From contig OZ029923.1 of assembly GCA_964023275.1 (NCBI GenBank), positions 2,433,551 to 2,497,550 of the forward strand: a DNA stretch of 64,000 nucleotides. The letters run 5' to 3'. Below, piece by piece: positions 41,684 through 55,400 of this stretch. Origin of the DNA: Norana najaformis. Lineage: Eukaryota > Annelida > Clitellata > Crassiclitellata > Hormogastridae. The first letter of the stretch is position 1. Each line of letters opens with the position of its first letter. A program made the position numbers and the translations under genes. The notes beneath the pieces were generated by a model. The model did no database searches and was not told the DNA's origin. It saw only the letters and a program-made list of their open reading frames with translations.

Positions 41684-44600
41684 CATAATACACACAGACA
41701 CATTATATATATATATATATATAATGTGTGTGTATTATGTATGTATGCATACATGTATTATGTATTTGTTTATATATTTACATACTGAAGATTGGAGGCT
41801 TTTCAGTTATGGGTTGCAGGATGGAGAAGGTTAGCTGGACAGAGCAAAAAACAAAGAGGTGCTTCAACAGATGGAGGAGAAAAGATCTCTGATGGCAACA
41901 ATAAGAATGAGACAGAGGAAATGGATTGGACACATACTGAGAGATGATTCCCTTCTGAGAAATATCATAGAGGGAAGAATGGAAGGAAAGAAAAGAAGAG
42001 GAAGACTGAGACAAATTCTACTATGGTGGACATATAAGGTAAATGGAAGGAGGAGGCATAACAACGTCAGGAGTGGCACCAATGGACGTTAGAACCTGCC
42101 TGGGGGCGGAGAACTTGAAGAAGAAGATCCTACTATATCTAATCTATCAAACAATTATTCACGTATGTATATACCGTGTGTGAAAGTTTGCATATATGGG
42201 GTATGTATGCACAAAGTACAGTGCCTTTAAAGTTATTGCTTAAGATTGCCCCACACATGGTTCTACACATACATACATACTGTTACTAACTAGGGCACTT
42301 CCTTATTCTATGACAATATCCGTCAATTACCCCCACAAGACCACACAAGAAAGCAAATACAGAAACAGGAACTCAGTGAGAATCGCATGCAGGCTTTGCA
42401 AACAGCGGCCAATTTCAGCGCGCTGCAAAACATCGAGTCACGATGCCATCACCAACCAGGATATGTTCTATTAATACACTCAAACATCCTAGCAACACAA
42501 GTCACGCATCACATTACATGTAAAATGTACTAAAAGTTCCCATGTCCCACAGCGGGCTATTAGGGGGACACTCAATTCTTATTAACTAGGCTTTTGAGTC
42601 AGCCATGGACAAATCCTAAGATCCTGGAAGAGTGGCTTGCCATTTACTTCCCAGCTTATGCCGATACCAAATTATTCAGCTTGGTGAAAGAAGTATGTAT
42701 GAGCAAATAACTTGCCTAGGGTTATTAAACAGAGAGCAATCAGCATGCTCAAACCTGCAATGGATGGATTAGAACACTACAGAATAACCAGAACTTATAA
42801 TAAAATGTAGCATTATAAGCCAGCCACAGCTGCATAAGAAATGATTAACATAAAAGCCACACTTGCTGTCTAGCAGAAAGCCACAGTAACTCTGCTCTAT
42901 TATCAATTCAGGCTTACAGAAGCTCTAAACATAATGTCTCTTATTAGCAGATGCTACAGTATTTGCAAGTGTTGTACATACATGTTGGCTATTAACCAAT
43001 ATTACTAGTAAGTGTTGTACATATGTGCTGGTATGGATTTGCTATCATCAGATAATCGTAATTGTAATCCCGAGATTTCTACAGCGCCCAACGAAAGCCA
43101 TGCCACGGGGACCAGCTTATTCACAGGCGCTCAGTCAAAACAAAATCGATAGGCAAAAAGGTTCGTTTCCAGGTCAAGATCCAAAAGTCAGATGAAGAGA
43201 CAGCGTGGCAGCTACGGGGGTGGTGTTTGGGGTTGGAGAGGACAGAGAGATAAGGGGAAGAAGGGGTGTCAGGATAAGATCTGTGAAAGAAGAATGTTTT
43301 CAGTTATAAGTGAAAGGCCGAAGGAGAAATTGCAAACGGTGGAGCATCAGTGAGTTTGTATGATGGGTCAGAAAACTGTCACAGTTCTGGGAGGGGGGTT
43401 TCTTTAAAATACTACTTGTACGGGTTTACTATTAGCAGATACAACTTGTGAGTGTTGTACATACGTGTTGGTAATTATTTACTGGGTTAGCCTTTGGAAT
43501 GTCCGTCCGTGGCTTGGCCTGAGGTGGAGCCTCCTGCGGTCTTTTCGGAGGCTCACTAGTTGGAGCCGATCTTGGCTTGGCTTTCGGTGCTTCACGAATT
43601 TGATTGACGTTGCTGTAAATATCTGGACATACTGTCAACGGTTGCTCCTCTCTGATGCAAAAGAAGGTAACATAATTTAAAAGGTAACTCAACAAAGGTA
43701 ACTCAACTACAAGGTGTAAAGAAGGTACCATAATTGCTCAACATCTGTTAAGTGTCTGAACAGAATGAACAGTACACACTCTATATAAACAGTACCACAT
43801 AAACAGTATAAAAAGTCCATGAACTGTTTAAATGTATAAACAGTACCAACTGCATAAACATTATTAACTGTATTTATTAACAGAATAAACTTTATTAACA
43901 CTACAGACAGGTTACACAGTACCACAATCTCTATAAACAGTATAATCTGTATTAACTGTATAAACATCATGAACTGTAAAGATTTAAACATTATAAACAT
44001 TATAAACAATAAACAGGAACTGAACAGACACTCCATGAACAGACATACCACGGCATCTAACGGGTACTTTAATCTAATCTAATCTAATGACTTTTATTGT
44101 GCTGTTGCCACGGTGAATGAGGCATCAATCGATGTTCGCTTCAAAGTGAAACCACATTAAAAAACCATAAATATAATTGCACACAATGTCCCTCCAAAGT
44201 TGACATTTCAAAATTTCAGGCACAGCTTTTGTGAAAGAGGAATACAAAAACGTTCCTTTCATCAGGTCCCTGATGAAACTCAACAGCCCTGTTTGTGAGC
44301 TATACTGTTCAATAATGAACCACTAGCAGCATATGACAGAGTAGGATCTGTAATTTCTGCACACAGATGACCCTTAATAAAAGCCTGGCATGTTTTAGAA
44401 AACATTTAAATTCATTTTCAAGTTGAAATTAATTTAGAAAGCTGAATTTGTTCAGCATACAGGTTTTTAGCATGGCTACAGAGGCAAAGAGGAAAATGTA
44501 CAGTAAATAAAAGACATGTAAACAGTAAATACCTTGTACATGTAAACAGTAAACACCTTGTACATGTAAAGTAAACAGTAAACACCTTGTACATGTAAAC

Positions 44601-46376
44601 AGTAAATACCTTGTACATGTAAACAGTAAACACCTTGTACATGTAAACAGTAAACACCTTGTACATGTAAACAGTAAATACCTTGTACATGTAAACAGTA
44701 AACACTTTGTACATGTAAAGTAAACAGTAAATACCTTGTACATGTAAACAGTAAATACTGTGGGGCATGGTAAATGATTCAGTAGAGCGCTCGGCTTGTA
44801 AGTCGAAGAGTACGGGCTTGAGCTTCCTCTGAGACGGTTACTGTGTAGGGACCTTGAGCAAGTCCTTCACTCACAATTGTTCAGCACCATCAATTGATGC
44901 TTAGTCATTAAACAGTGGAGCCTAATAAATGCAGAAATATTAATAATAAATAAAAAAAGTACAGTAAATAAAAAACGTGTACCATAAACAAAAAGATAAG
45001 CATAGTAAATAAAAAATGTGTAAAGTAAATAAAGAGGTGTACAGTAAACAAAAAAGACAAGTTGGCTAACCTTATTTTATCTGAAAACAAAAACAGAAAC
45101 AAAAAATTAGTGTTCAGTTTGGAAACAAAATAGTTGCACTGTCGGTATTTTCTGCATCTTATGCACTGGTTACTCGTTTTTAAAACATCATTGTACGAAA
45201 CACCCACAATTTTAAAATAGTTTCAGTCACACAGCAGTCACGATTTCTGATCCAAATTAGGCAAGGCCAGCAGAGTAATATAAAATAACGTGCGCCTTCA
45301 ATAAATCTCTCATAATCAACGGAATACAAGGAAATCAGCAGTTTTAGTCAATAACCACCATTTATTTATATAGCCGGAAAATACATAATTTGATCTGAAT
45401 CAGATATTAAAGACTGCTGTCTGTCATGTGACTATAGATTTTGGAAATGATGAAACATCTAGCTAAGAACCCATGCGATCTATATCACACAGAAAAAGCA
45501 GGGCACCGGCTTATTCTCGAATACTGCATCAAATGAGAGGGCTTGATCCGGTCCCAGAAGACCCCAGAGAACACGACAGTAATCAACCCTCTCATTTACG
45601 CAGCAAAACCAAGATACTCCACTGTAACAATACCAATGACTTACATACAAACTCACCAGCACTTCGCCCCTTGCAATCTCTGCACAGGTCTTCTGCTCCC
45701 CTTCCACAAAACCTATCCTGGTTCTTCCTCTTCCCCTCATCTCAGGTCAATATCCAGAAGATCAGTTCACTAAGACATAGGCAGCTCATGGGAGATAAAC
45801 CGAGTAAAAAGGTGAGTCTTAAGTCGAGAATAAAATGACATAAGAGACTGGGCATAACGCACAGATGCAAGAAGAGAATTCCAAAAATTTTGGTCTAGCA
45901 TCCGAAAAAGCTCGCTTACCAACAACAGTCTTAGTTTCTGGCACAGCAAATAACTAAGATATGTAGTAATATAACGATAATAATAAATTACGTTTTGAAT
46001 TCTTTTCCGGATGGCAGCACTTGTATCCCGGACAGGATCGAACACAAAAACAGATGGCGAGCAAAATTATGAGAACAAGGACTCCAACTCCAGCACCAAC
46101 TGCGATCGATACTATCAAGTGTAAACCAGCAAGAGGATTCACTGTTGTGGTTGTAGCTGTAACACTACCATTATCTTCTGACACAGCATATAACAAAGTC
46201 CATTAGATATGCAATCACTGAAAAACCAAAACTAAAAGCCGCCCTGTACAGCTATGATAATCTTATTCTGGGGCCCGTAAGAAAACGTAAGAAACGGCAT
46301 TAGTGTGAACTGGTAAATATGCGTCTGTGAATGTATGTATTCATGTAGCATAGGTATGTATGTATGTACTTACCAG

Positions 46377-46418
<42 letters not shown>

Positions 46419-49400
46419 TGCATAAGCATATGAATGTATGTACATGAATATACGTATGCAAGCATGTATGTATGTATTTATGCATGTATCTAAGTGAGCA
46501 TATATTTATGCATGTATGACATGATGTATGTATGGATGTATGTATGTATGTATGTATGTATGCATGCAAGTATGTACGTATGTATGTATTTTTTATACCC
46601 CAAGGTGTGTTGCAAACAACGGGCTACGAAAAATCAATCCACTGAGAAGACAATGTACCTGAAACAGCTAAGACTCTGATGTCTGGCAGTGATAAGTATG
46701 TACAACAGGTAAGTACATGCATATACATAAGTATGTATGTATATGTGTTTGTGTACATAAATATACATATGCAAACATGTATTTATGTATGTATTTATTT
46801 ATGCATGTATCTAAGTAAGCATATATTTATGTATCAATGTACTCATGTAAGTTTGTATATATGTATGTGTAACGACACTTTCTATCGAGTGATCAGCCGG
46901 ATGGATATTACCAGCTAGTTACTTTCATAATATTATTTCAACAGATAACATATCACAGTCTAATAATTGGCTCTAGGCATTTCAGTTCATACAAAATCAT
47001 GGTTTGTAGGTTTATATAAAATACATTTAATAATTAAAATGTTAATTAGATTAATGTACAGTAAATAAGTCGAACAATTATCTATACATGATTAGATTCC
47101 ATATTATTTACTTATAAGCCAGCAATAGTCATAATTAGGCTTATTAATTATATTACTCTCCCCAAGACAGCTAGCATGTTCTCACTCGCTTGAACTGTAG
47201 GCATCGTAAGATGATTGCCAATTCTCTTGACCAAGTGAAGGAATGTCACATTTACTCGTGCAAAGCAGTGTCTCTCACTTTAAGACATCAGGATGATAAA
47301 ACTCACAGTTCATTGCATATAAAGCCAACCATAGGAGATTCACAGCCTCTTATAGTTGCAGAAACAATTCTCTAGCTTCTTGAACAGTTCCATGTCCTTC
47401 TCATTCTCTGTATCACTTAGTCCATCGTCGAATCTGATGTCGACCGCATGATGACTCAAAGATCTATATCGGTCGAAGCCAACAAACTCACAGTTTGCGC
47501 TAATTCTGCTGGGTCAATGTTCGGCACTAGTGAAATCGCACTAGTTTTCGATAACACTTGTACAAAATACTTGTAACGTCACAAAACTAACTTCACGGAT
47601 TGTCTGACCATCGAACTACCTTCGAAGCATAGCCTGTTCTGTACAATACAGTGTTGGAAAATCGCCTCATAACTGACACATCCTCCATCCTTTTGACGGT
47701 CGAAACGCAACTCTCAACTGAATCCGCAGTGGAGATGCGCAATGCATCAACGTTGAGCAGACGACATCTGATCTGGCCGTTATAATTCAAAATCCTCCGC
47801 TGAATCTCTGCTCTTGTTGAACCCATGAGACAGTGTCCGGTTGTTCCCCGTTGTGGTTAACAACAACAGTTATATTACCCATCTGTGCTGGCAAGACTTA
47901 ATTTAACATTAATCCAACCTAACTGCTGGCTTTTACATTAAATAAGCACATACTGATAATACCACCAAACACAGATTTAGACACACATACTTTTTATTCA
48001 CATAAAGCATAGATGCATGTGAATATAGGAGAAACGCAATAAAGTACAATCCCACAGCTGGAGAAACTTTTATTACAAGGTTGGAAAATGTGTAACATGC
48101 AACTGGTGAATCTTAGTAGTCAGACACTGGACACATCGACATGAAAACTCACCATGTTATCCAACATTCAATACTCCAGACCCACAAACACTGGCATCTT
48201 TCTATCAGTTGCCTCCAGAAAGAATGGTTTAAAGAAAACAGTTGATAAAGAAATGACTTCTGCACTATGATAACAGGCACCACAGAAGTTATCACATTGG
48301 AAATACATGAAGTATCCATATGCTAATCCTGACAGCTAGACTATGGTATCTGCACAGAACACCTAAAAGAAAATGCTATACAGAAAACAGCAGAATGAAA
48401 ACTAAACATCAAAGACATAACAATACCTCCTGTGTTGTTAACTCGGAACTCATCAGAAGTTGCGTTGTACCTCTTGCCTCTCACTACATTCATTGCCACA
48501 CATCTGTACCCCTTGGAAGTGGCATTGCTAACAGAAAATGTACTGCTGTTCTGATTAGGAATATCTATCCATGTTCCTCCATTTTCTGATTCCAGTGCCT
48601 GCCATTTGAAACTTGCAGCAGGATTTCCCATTGCCGTACACGTAATGGTGGTTCCAGGAGCATAATAAGAATGTGATGGTGACAAAGTGACATTCCTAAC
48701 TGGATCTGAAACAGATTTTTAGAAGAGAATGTATACAGTGATGTGAAGACATTGTAATGATTTACCTGAAGTGGGTTGAAAAGATGAGTTTTCAGGAAGA
48801 TCCATAAGTGACACATAGGAATGTATATTGTTTTTATTTTAAGTCGATTTTTTTCTCTTAGTCGATTATGTTTGCATAGTTAAACATTGTTAATAAAGTT
48901 TAAAGTTCATAGCTGTCAGCTGCTTATCATAATAGACCTCTGCCTTTATACCAAAAATTGGGCTGGATATAACTTAAGCATTAACCTTATCTAACGCCTT
49001 TTGCATTGTATCAATCAATGTTTGTGTCGCTAACTGTGAACAGTTTCTTGTTATTTATTATATTTGTTGCAATTATTGTGCACACAATTTAAGTAAATAT
49101 GACTCTGATGCACGAGACGAGTGTGTGCAAACAACTTGTCCAGAGTCATACTATACAGTCCACTCAGCAGGTTTGAACCCACAATCAACGGCCTGCTAAG
49201 TACTGCGTAAACCATGTGCCGTATGGTGCAGTTTTAGTTCAAAATTAGCATTCAGTTCTAGGCACAGTAAGCAAACGATGTATGACTCAACTATACGAGA
49301 AAAGACAATTAATAAGAGCATCTTACTGGACGAATGAAGATGGGGTTTCTTATGATTTCTTGTGGTTTTATATTGGCTAACAGGGTATTACATGTTACAT

Positions 49401-52400
49401 CTGTGATTTCAGTTACATATAACGGTACCTATTAATGATACATTTATGGCAGCTAGTAACACTACATGTTACTATAGCTATTTATGCTAAGAATTACTGT
49501 TACAATTTTTGTAACACGTTTTGGGAGTTATTTCAATATCTAGGCTCTGTTCAATAGGAAGCCACTAGAGAAACATGGTGCTGTAACGATTATGGTGCAT
49601 TGGAGGCAGAATGAAAGGCCTGTGGTAATGAAAGTTCTGTTGTGACTGAGCCTGCTCACAGTTAGGTTCTAGTATTGAACATCACAAACTGATTAAACAC
49701 TGACATGACGTAAAACTCTCATATCAAGAAGAGAAATTTAATTCTGTCAGGTAACTGCTAATCTAATCCAATCCAGAAATTTTTGTACTGCCATTACAGA
49801 ATATAGTTATATATAGTTACAGAATACAGGTGATGCCATTATAGAATGGCATCAACTGAAAATCACTTTGAAGTGAATCCATATGAAGTCTGTTGTCGGA
49901 AATATGAGAATGTTTAGGGTAGGTTACCTAGGAAAACAAAGATCACCTCTTTCTGATCTACATGTAAATGGAAACTGATGAACTGGTGAAACATCAAGAA
50001 GTTCATCAATAGCATTCTACTCAGCACTTTTTGAATAAAAAGATAAATGGATATTCTTATTGGATATTAACATCATTCAGTTAAATACTTACAGAGGACT
50101 TTGATGGCAGATGTTTCACAAGCAGTAGCTGGAATGTTTAAAGCCAAGCCTGTAACGCCTGTTGCGTTAACTTCAAACGAAGTGACACAAGTGAATGATG
50201 GAACCTCAGGAGCTGAAGCAACAACAGAGTAAGACCGTCGTATGGTATTTCCATTTTCCACAGCAGCCGGAGCACCTTTCACGTCTTTCCACAGCATCGA
50301 TGCATTGTGTGTCCCAGTGTATGTCATCTCACATGTCAACTGCACTCCATCCCCTTCCATTGTGTCATCCAGAGAGGCATTTATTGCACATTTGGGTTGA
50401 GTTTCTACGAACACATATTATATGAAATATATTTAAAACAACAGAAACTTTTATTAATCATTTACAATCACCATTCCCAATGCAATGAACCCAAGGCCAG
50501 GTATTAGTCAAAGTTTAATGATTTTGCACTCATAGTAGACTGCCTATTCAATCTTAGCCTAGAAGACACTTCCAACTGAGGCCTGGAAGGGGAAAGCTGC
50601 TCTCATAAATGACTTAGCCGTTAAATCACGAAAATCAACTGTTTTTGCAGTTATAAAGTCAACAAGAAAAATGGTTGCAGCATAATTTTATTTATTTACA
50701 CTGCATTTTAGTTATTATTTTAGAGCACTGTTTAACAAGGAAGGTGTGATTGTCACCCAGGTGAGACAGAGCTCACACAAAAGAAAACCTGATTCATAAC
50801 TGATCATCAATTTCATGCATCAACAAACAATTGTTATTGGTTATGGGGCTGAAAGATCTTTTCACTCAGATGCTTAAATTTGAAAATTGATTAAATAGAG
50901 ACAAACTTTCTTATGATTGACAGTGCATGTAGCATAATTTCATATGATTAGAACTAAAATTTGAAATAATTTATGCATCTCTGTTTATGTATGCACTTTC
51001 GTTACGCCCTTAAAAGGTGCTATACTAATGTTCAGATACATACATACATGTATACATACACACATACATGCATACATACATAAATACATTCATGTATACT
51101 TACATGTATACATACATGTATCATAAATACACTTCAGAACAAACATCAGAAACTAGCATGCCACGGTGGATCTACGAGAAGTTAAATCCAAGGCCACAAT
51201 GAAAAACTTCTGCTGGAAGCAACTTGATGTGAAAACAACCCTACAATTTGGAAATGCTACCAAAAAGGCAAGTATTCCAGGAAATGTCCATGTGATTTGG
51301 CAAAAGCATACAAAAAACGAACACTGTCATAATAAACTGAATGAAATTGAGATGATTTATTTGTTGCATTTACAATGCATGTAATGTCAGTATTTCTGAA
51401 ACATCCATGTGGCAAATTAGCTATCACATAAGTCAAAATCCTGTTTTCACTACTACAGGTGAACATATCACTAGGTAGAACAGAAGAGGAAGATTTTTAG
51501 CAAATCCTGATTCACCGAAGAATTGGCCAAAATGTGGTATGCAGAGCTAACTGCACAAATTTAGAACAAGCCCTTTAAAAGCCTTACTCTTAGCATTTAC
51601 CCTAATAAGCAGTAGTAAGAATAACTTTCAAGACCATTGGTTTGAGGTTAACTAAGAAGCATGGTATTTAGTGCCCAATATAAAATTACTTTACTAGGTT
51701 ATTGCCTGAACAAACCTGCAATAGGTAGGCAAATTATCTCTTTGCCATTGTCAAAGAGGCTCTACAGAAACATAGCTTTAAGAAATCCATCTTTAACAGT
51801 TCTGTCTGTTTATATTTTATAAAATCATTCTCACCACTGAATCACCTGAAATAAAAATATCTCACCCAATATAGTAAGAACAGCACTCCTTTCAAATGTA
51901 TTTGGTGAAATAAATACTCTACAAAGGAAGCGTCCGGCGTCCGTCAGTTTAACGTCGTTAATAACTAAATCACAACCGGATGAATTGTCGATGCTGTATC
52001 GATCTCTGTAAGCGCTAAGTATTCCATTGCGATCACTGAAAACAGTCTCTGGGTTGTTCGGAGGAATAAATTTCTGCCAGTCGACACCAGTACAGTTTCC
52101 AGATGGAGTTGAACATTTCAAGGTTACTTTTGACCCGACAATGCTCAGAGTGTTTTGAGGTCCTTCCATTTGACTTTGACGAGCACCTAAAAGTAAATAA
52201 AACATTCTGATTTACAAATGTGCTAAATTTAATTTTATTTTATTCAACAATAAAAACATATACAGTAAGGCATACATACAGAGTCACAAAGACAGAGCAG
52301 TAGACAGAGAGACATACAGACACATGTAGACAGACACACACAAACATAGACAGACACAGACAGACTATAGACACACACAAACAGACAGACACACACAAAC

Positions 52401-55400
52401 AGACAGACACACACACAAACAGACAGACACACAAACAGACAGAAAGAGAGACAGACAGAAACAGAGACAGAAAGAAACACAGACAGACAGAAACACAGAG
52501 ACAGAAACATAGACAGACAGAAACATAGACAGACAGAAACATAGACAGACAGAAACATAGACAGACACACAAACAGACAGAAACAGAGACAAACAGAAAC
52601 ACAGACAGACAGAAAAATAGACAGACACACAAACAGACAGAAACACCGACAGACAGAAACACAGACAGACAGAAAAATAGACAGACAGAAACATAGACAG
52701 ACAGAAAAATAGACAGACAGAAACATAGACAGACAGAAACACAGACAGACAGAAAAATAGACAGACAGAAAAATAGACAGACAGAAACATAGACAGACAC
52801 ACAAACAGACAGAAACAGAGACAAACAGAAACACAGACAGACAGAAAAATAGACAGACACACAAACAGACAGAAACACAGACAGACAGAAACACAGACAG
52901 ACAGAAACACAGACAGACAGAAAAATAGACAGACAGAAACATAGACAGACACACAAACAGACAGAAACAGAGACAAACAGAAACACAGACAGACAGAAAA
53001 ATAGACAGACACACAAACAGACAGAAACACAGACAGACAGAAAAATAGACAGACAGAAAAATAGACAGACACACAAACAGACAGAAACACAGACAGACAG
53101 AAACACAGACAGACAGAAAAATAGACAGACACACAAACAGACAGAAACACAGACAGACAGAAACACAGACAGACAGAAAAATAGACAGACAGAAAAATAG
53201 ACAGACAGAAAAATAGACAGACAGAAACATAGACAGACAGAAACACAGACAGACAGAAAAATAGACAGACAGAAAAATAGACAGACAGAAACATAGACAG
53301 ACACACAAACAGACAGAAACAGAGACAAACAGAAACACAGACAGACAGAAAAATAGACAGACAGAAACATAGACAGACAGAAAAATAGACAGACAGAAAA
53401 ATAGACAGACAGAAACATAGACAGACAGAAACACAGACAGACAGAAAAATAGACAGACAGAAACATAGACAGACACACAAACAGACAGAAACAGAGACAA
53501 ACAGAAACACAGACAGACAGAAAAATAGACAGACAAAAAATAGACAGACAGAAACATAGACAGACACACAAACAGACAGAAACACAGACAGACAGAAACA
53601 CAGACAGACAGAAAAATAGACAGACAGAAAAATAGACAGACAGAAACATAGACAGACACACAAACAGACAGAAACACAGACAGACAGAAACACAGACAAA
53701 CAGAAAAATAGACAGACAGAAAAATAGACAGACAGAAAAATAGACAGGCAGAAACATAGACAGACAGAAACACAGACAGACAGAAAAATAGACAGACAGA
53801 AAAATAGACAGACAGAAACATAGACAGACACACAAACAGACAGAAACAGAGACAAACAGAAACACAGACAGACAGAAAAATAGAGATACACACAAACAGA
53901 CAGAAACACAGACAGACAGAAACACAGACAGGCAGAAAAATAGACAGACACACAAAGAGACAGAAACACAGACAGACAGAAACACAGACAGACAGAAAAA
54001 TAGACAGACAGAAAAATAGACAGACAGAAACATAGACAGACAGAAAAATAGACAGACAGAAAAATAGACAGACAGAAACATAGACAGACAGAAACACAGA
54101 CAGACAGAAAAATAGACAGACAGAAACATAGACAGACACACAAACAGACAGAAACAGAGACAAACAGAAACACAGACAGACAGAAAAATAGACAGACAAA
54201 AAATAGACAGACAGAAACATAGACAGACACACAAACAGACAGAAACACAGACAGACAGAAACACAGACAGACAGAAAAATAGACAGACAGAAAAATAGAC
54301 AGACAGAAACATAGACAGACACACAAACAGACAGAAACACAGACAGACAGAAACACAGACAAACAGAAAAATAGACAGACAGAAAAATAGACAGACAGAA
54401 AAATAGACAGACAGAAACATAGACAGACAGAAACACAGACAGACAGAAAAATAGACAGACAGAAAAATAGACAGACAGAAACATAGACAGACACACAAAC
54501 AGACAGAAACAGAGACAGACAGAAACACAGACAGACAGAAAAATAGAGAGACACACAAACAGACAGAAACACAGACAGACAGAAACACAGACAGGCAGAA
54601 AAATAGACAGACACACAAACAGACAGAAACACAGACAGACAGAAACACAGACAGACAGAAAAATAGACAGACAAAAAAATAGACAGACAGAAAAATAGAC
54701 AGACAGAAACATAGACAGACAGAAACACAGACAGACAGAAAAATAGACAGACAGAAAAATAGACAGACAGAAAAATAGACAGACACACAAACAGACAGAA
54801 ACAGAGACAAACAGAAACACAGACAGACAGAAAAATAGACAGACAGAAAAATAGACAGACAGAAACACAGACAGACAGAAAAATAGACAGACAGAAAAAT
54901 AGACAGACAGAAACATAGACAGACACACAAACAGACAGAAACAGAGACAAACAGAAACACAGACAGACAGAAAAATAGAGAGACACACAAACAGACAGAA
55001 ACACAGACAGACAGAAACACAGACAGACAGAAAAATAGACAGACAGAAAAATAGACAGACAGAAAAATAGACAGACAGAAACATAGACAGACAGAAACAC
55101 AGACAGACAGAAAAATAGACAGACAGAAAAATAGACAGACAGAAACATAGACAGACACACAAACAGACAGAAACAGAGACAAACAGAAACACAGACAGAC
55201 AGAAAAATAGACAGACAGAAAAATAGACAGACAGAAACATAGACAGACACACAAACAGACAGAAACACAGACAGACAGAAACACAGACAGACAGAAAAAT
55301 AGACAGACAGAAAAATAGACAGACACACAAACAGACAGAAACACAGACAGACAGAAACACAGACAGACAGAAAAATAGACAGACACACAAACAGAAAGAA

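Larger units (their letters stand above)
41389..43464 (-). repeat. Intron 6 of receptor D
   Basis: Contains an (AT)n array at 41594-41720 flanked by CATA arrays, an antisense LINE end (41785-42130), dispersed repeat F copy 2 (42530-42700) and a LINE family 1 end (43045-43420). The rest is unassigned. Confidence 0.7.
43650..45991 (-). repeat. Intron 5 of receptor D
   Basis: 43740-44050 is an AT-rich stretch with many AACAGTAT/ATAAACAGTA motifs. 44060-44120 is a minus-strand retroposon end with a TAATC tail. 44515-44760 is a 24-bp minisatellite, 44765-44935 a SINE and 45470-45950 a LINE end. The remainder is unassigned. Confidence 0.65.

Noticed and set aside
41561..41788. (AT)n region as replication origin or matrix attachment site
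   Set aside because: Only composition supports it; a simple dinucleotide array is the sufficient explanation.
44515..44760. CRISPR-like regular repeats
   Set aside because: Units are contiguous without unique spacers and the genome is eukaryotic; it is a minisatellite.
45473..45838. 121-codon plus-strand gene
   Set aside because: It is the antisense shadow of an L2/CR1-like LINE end whose minus-strand frame has recognisable protein blocks.
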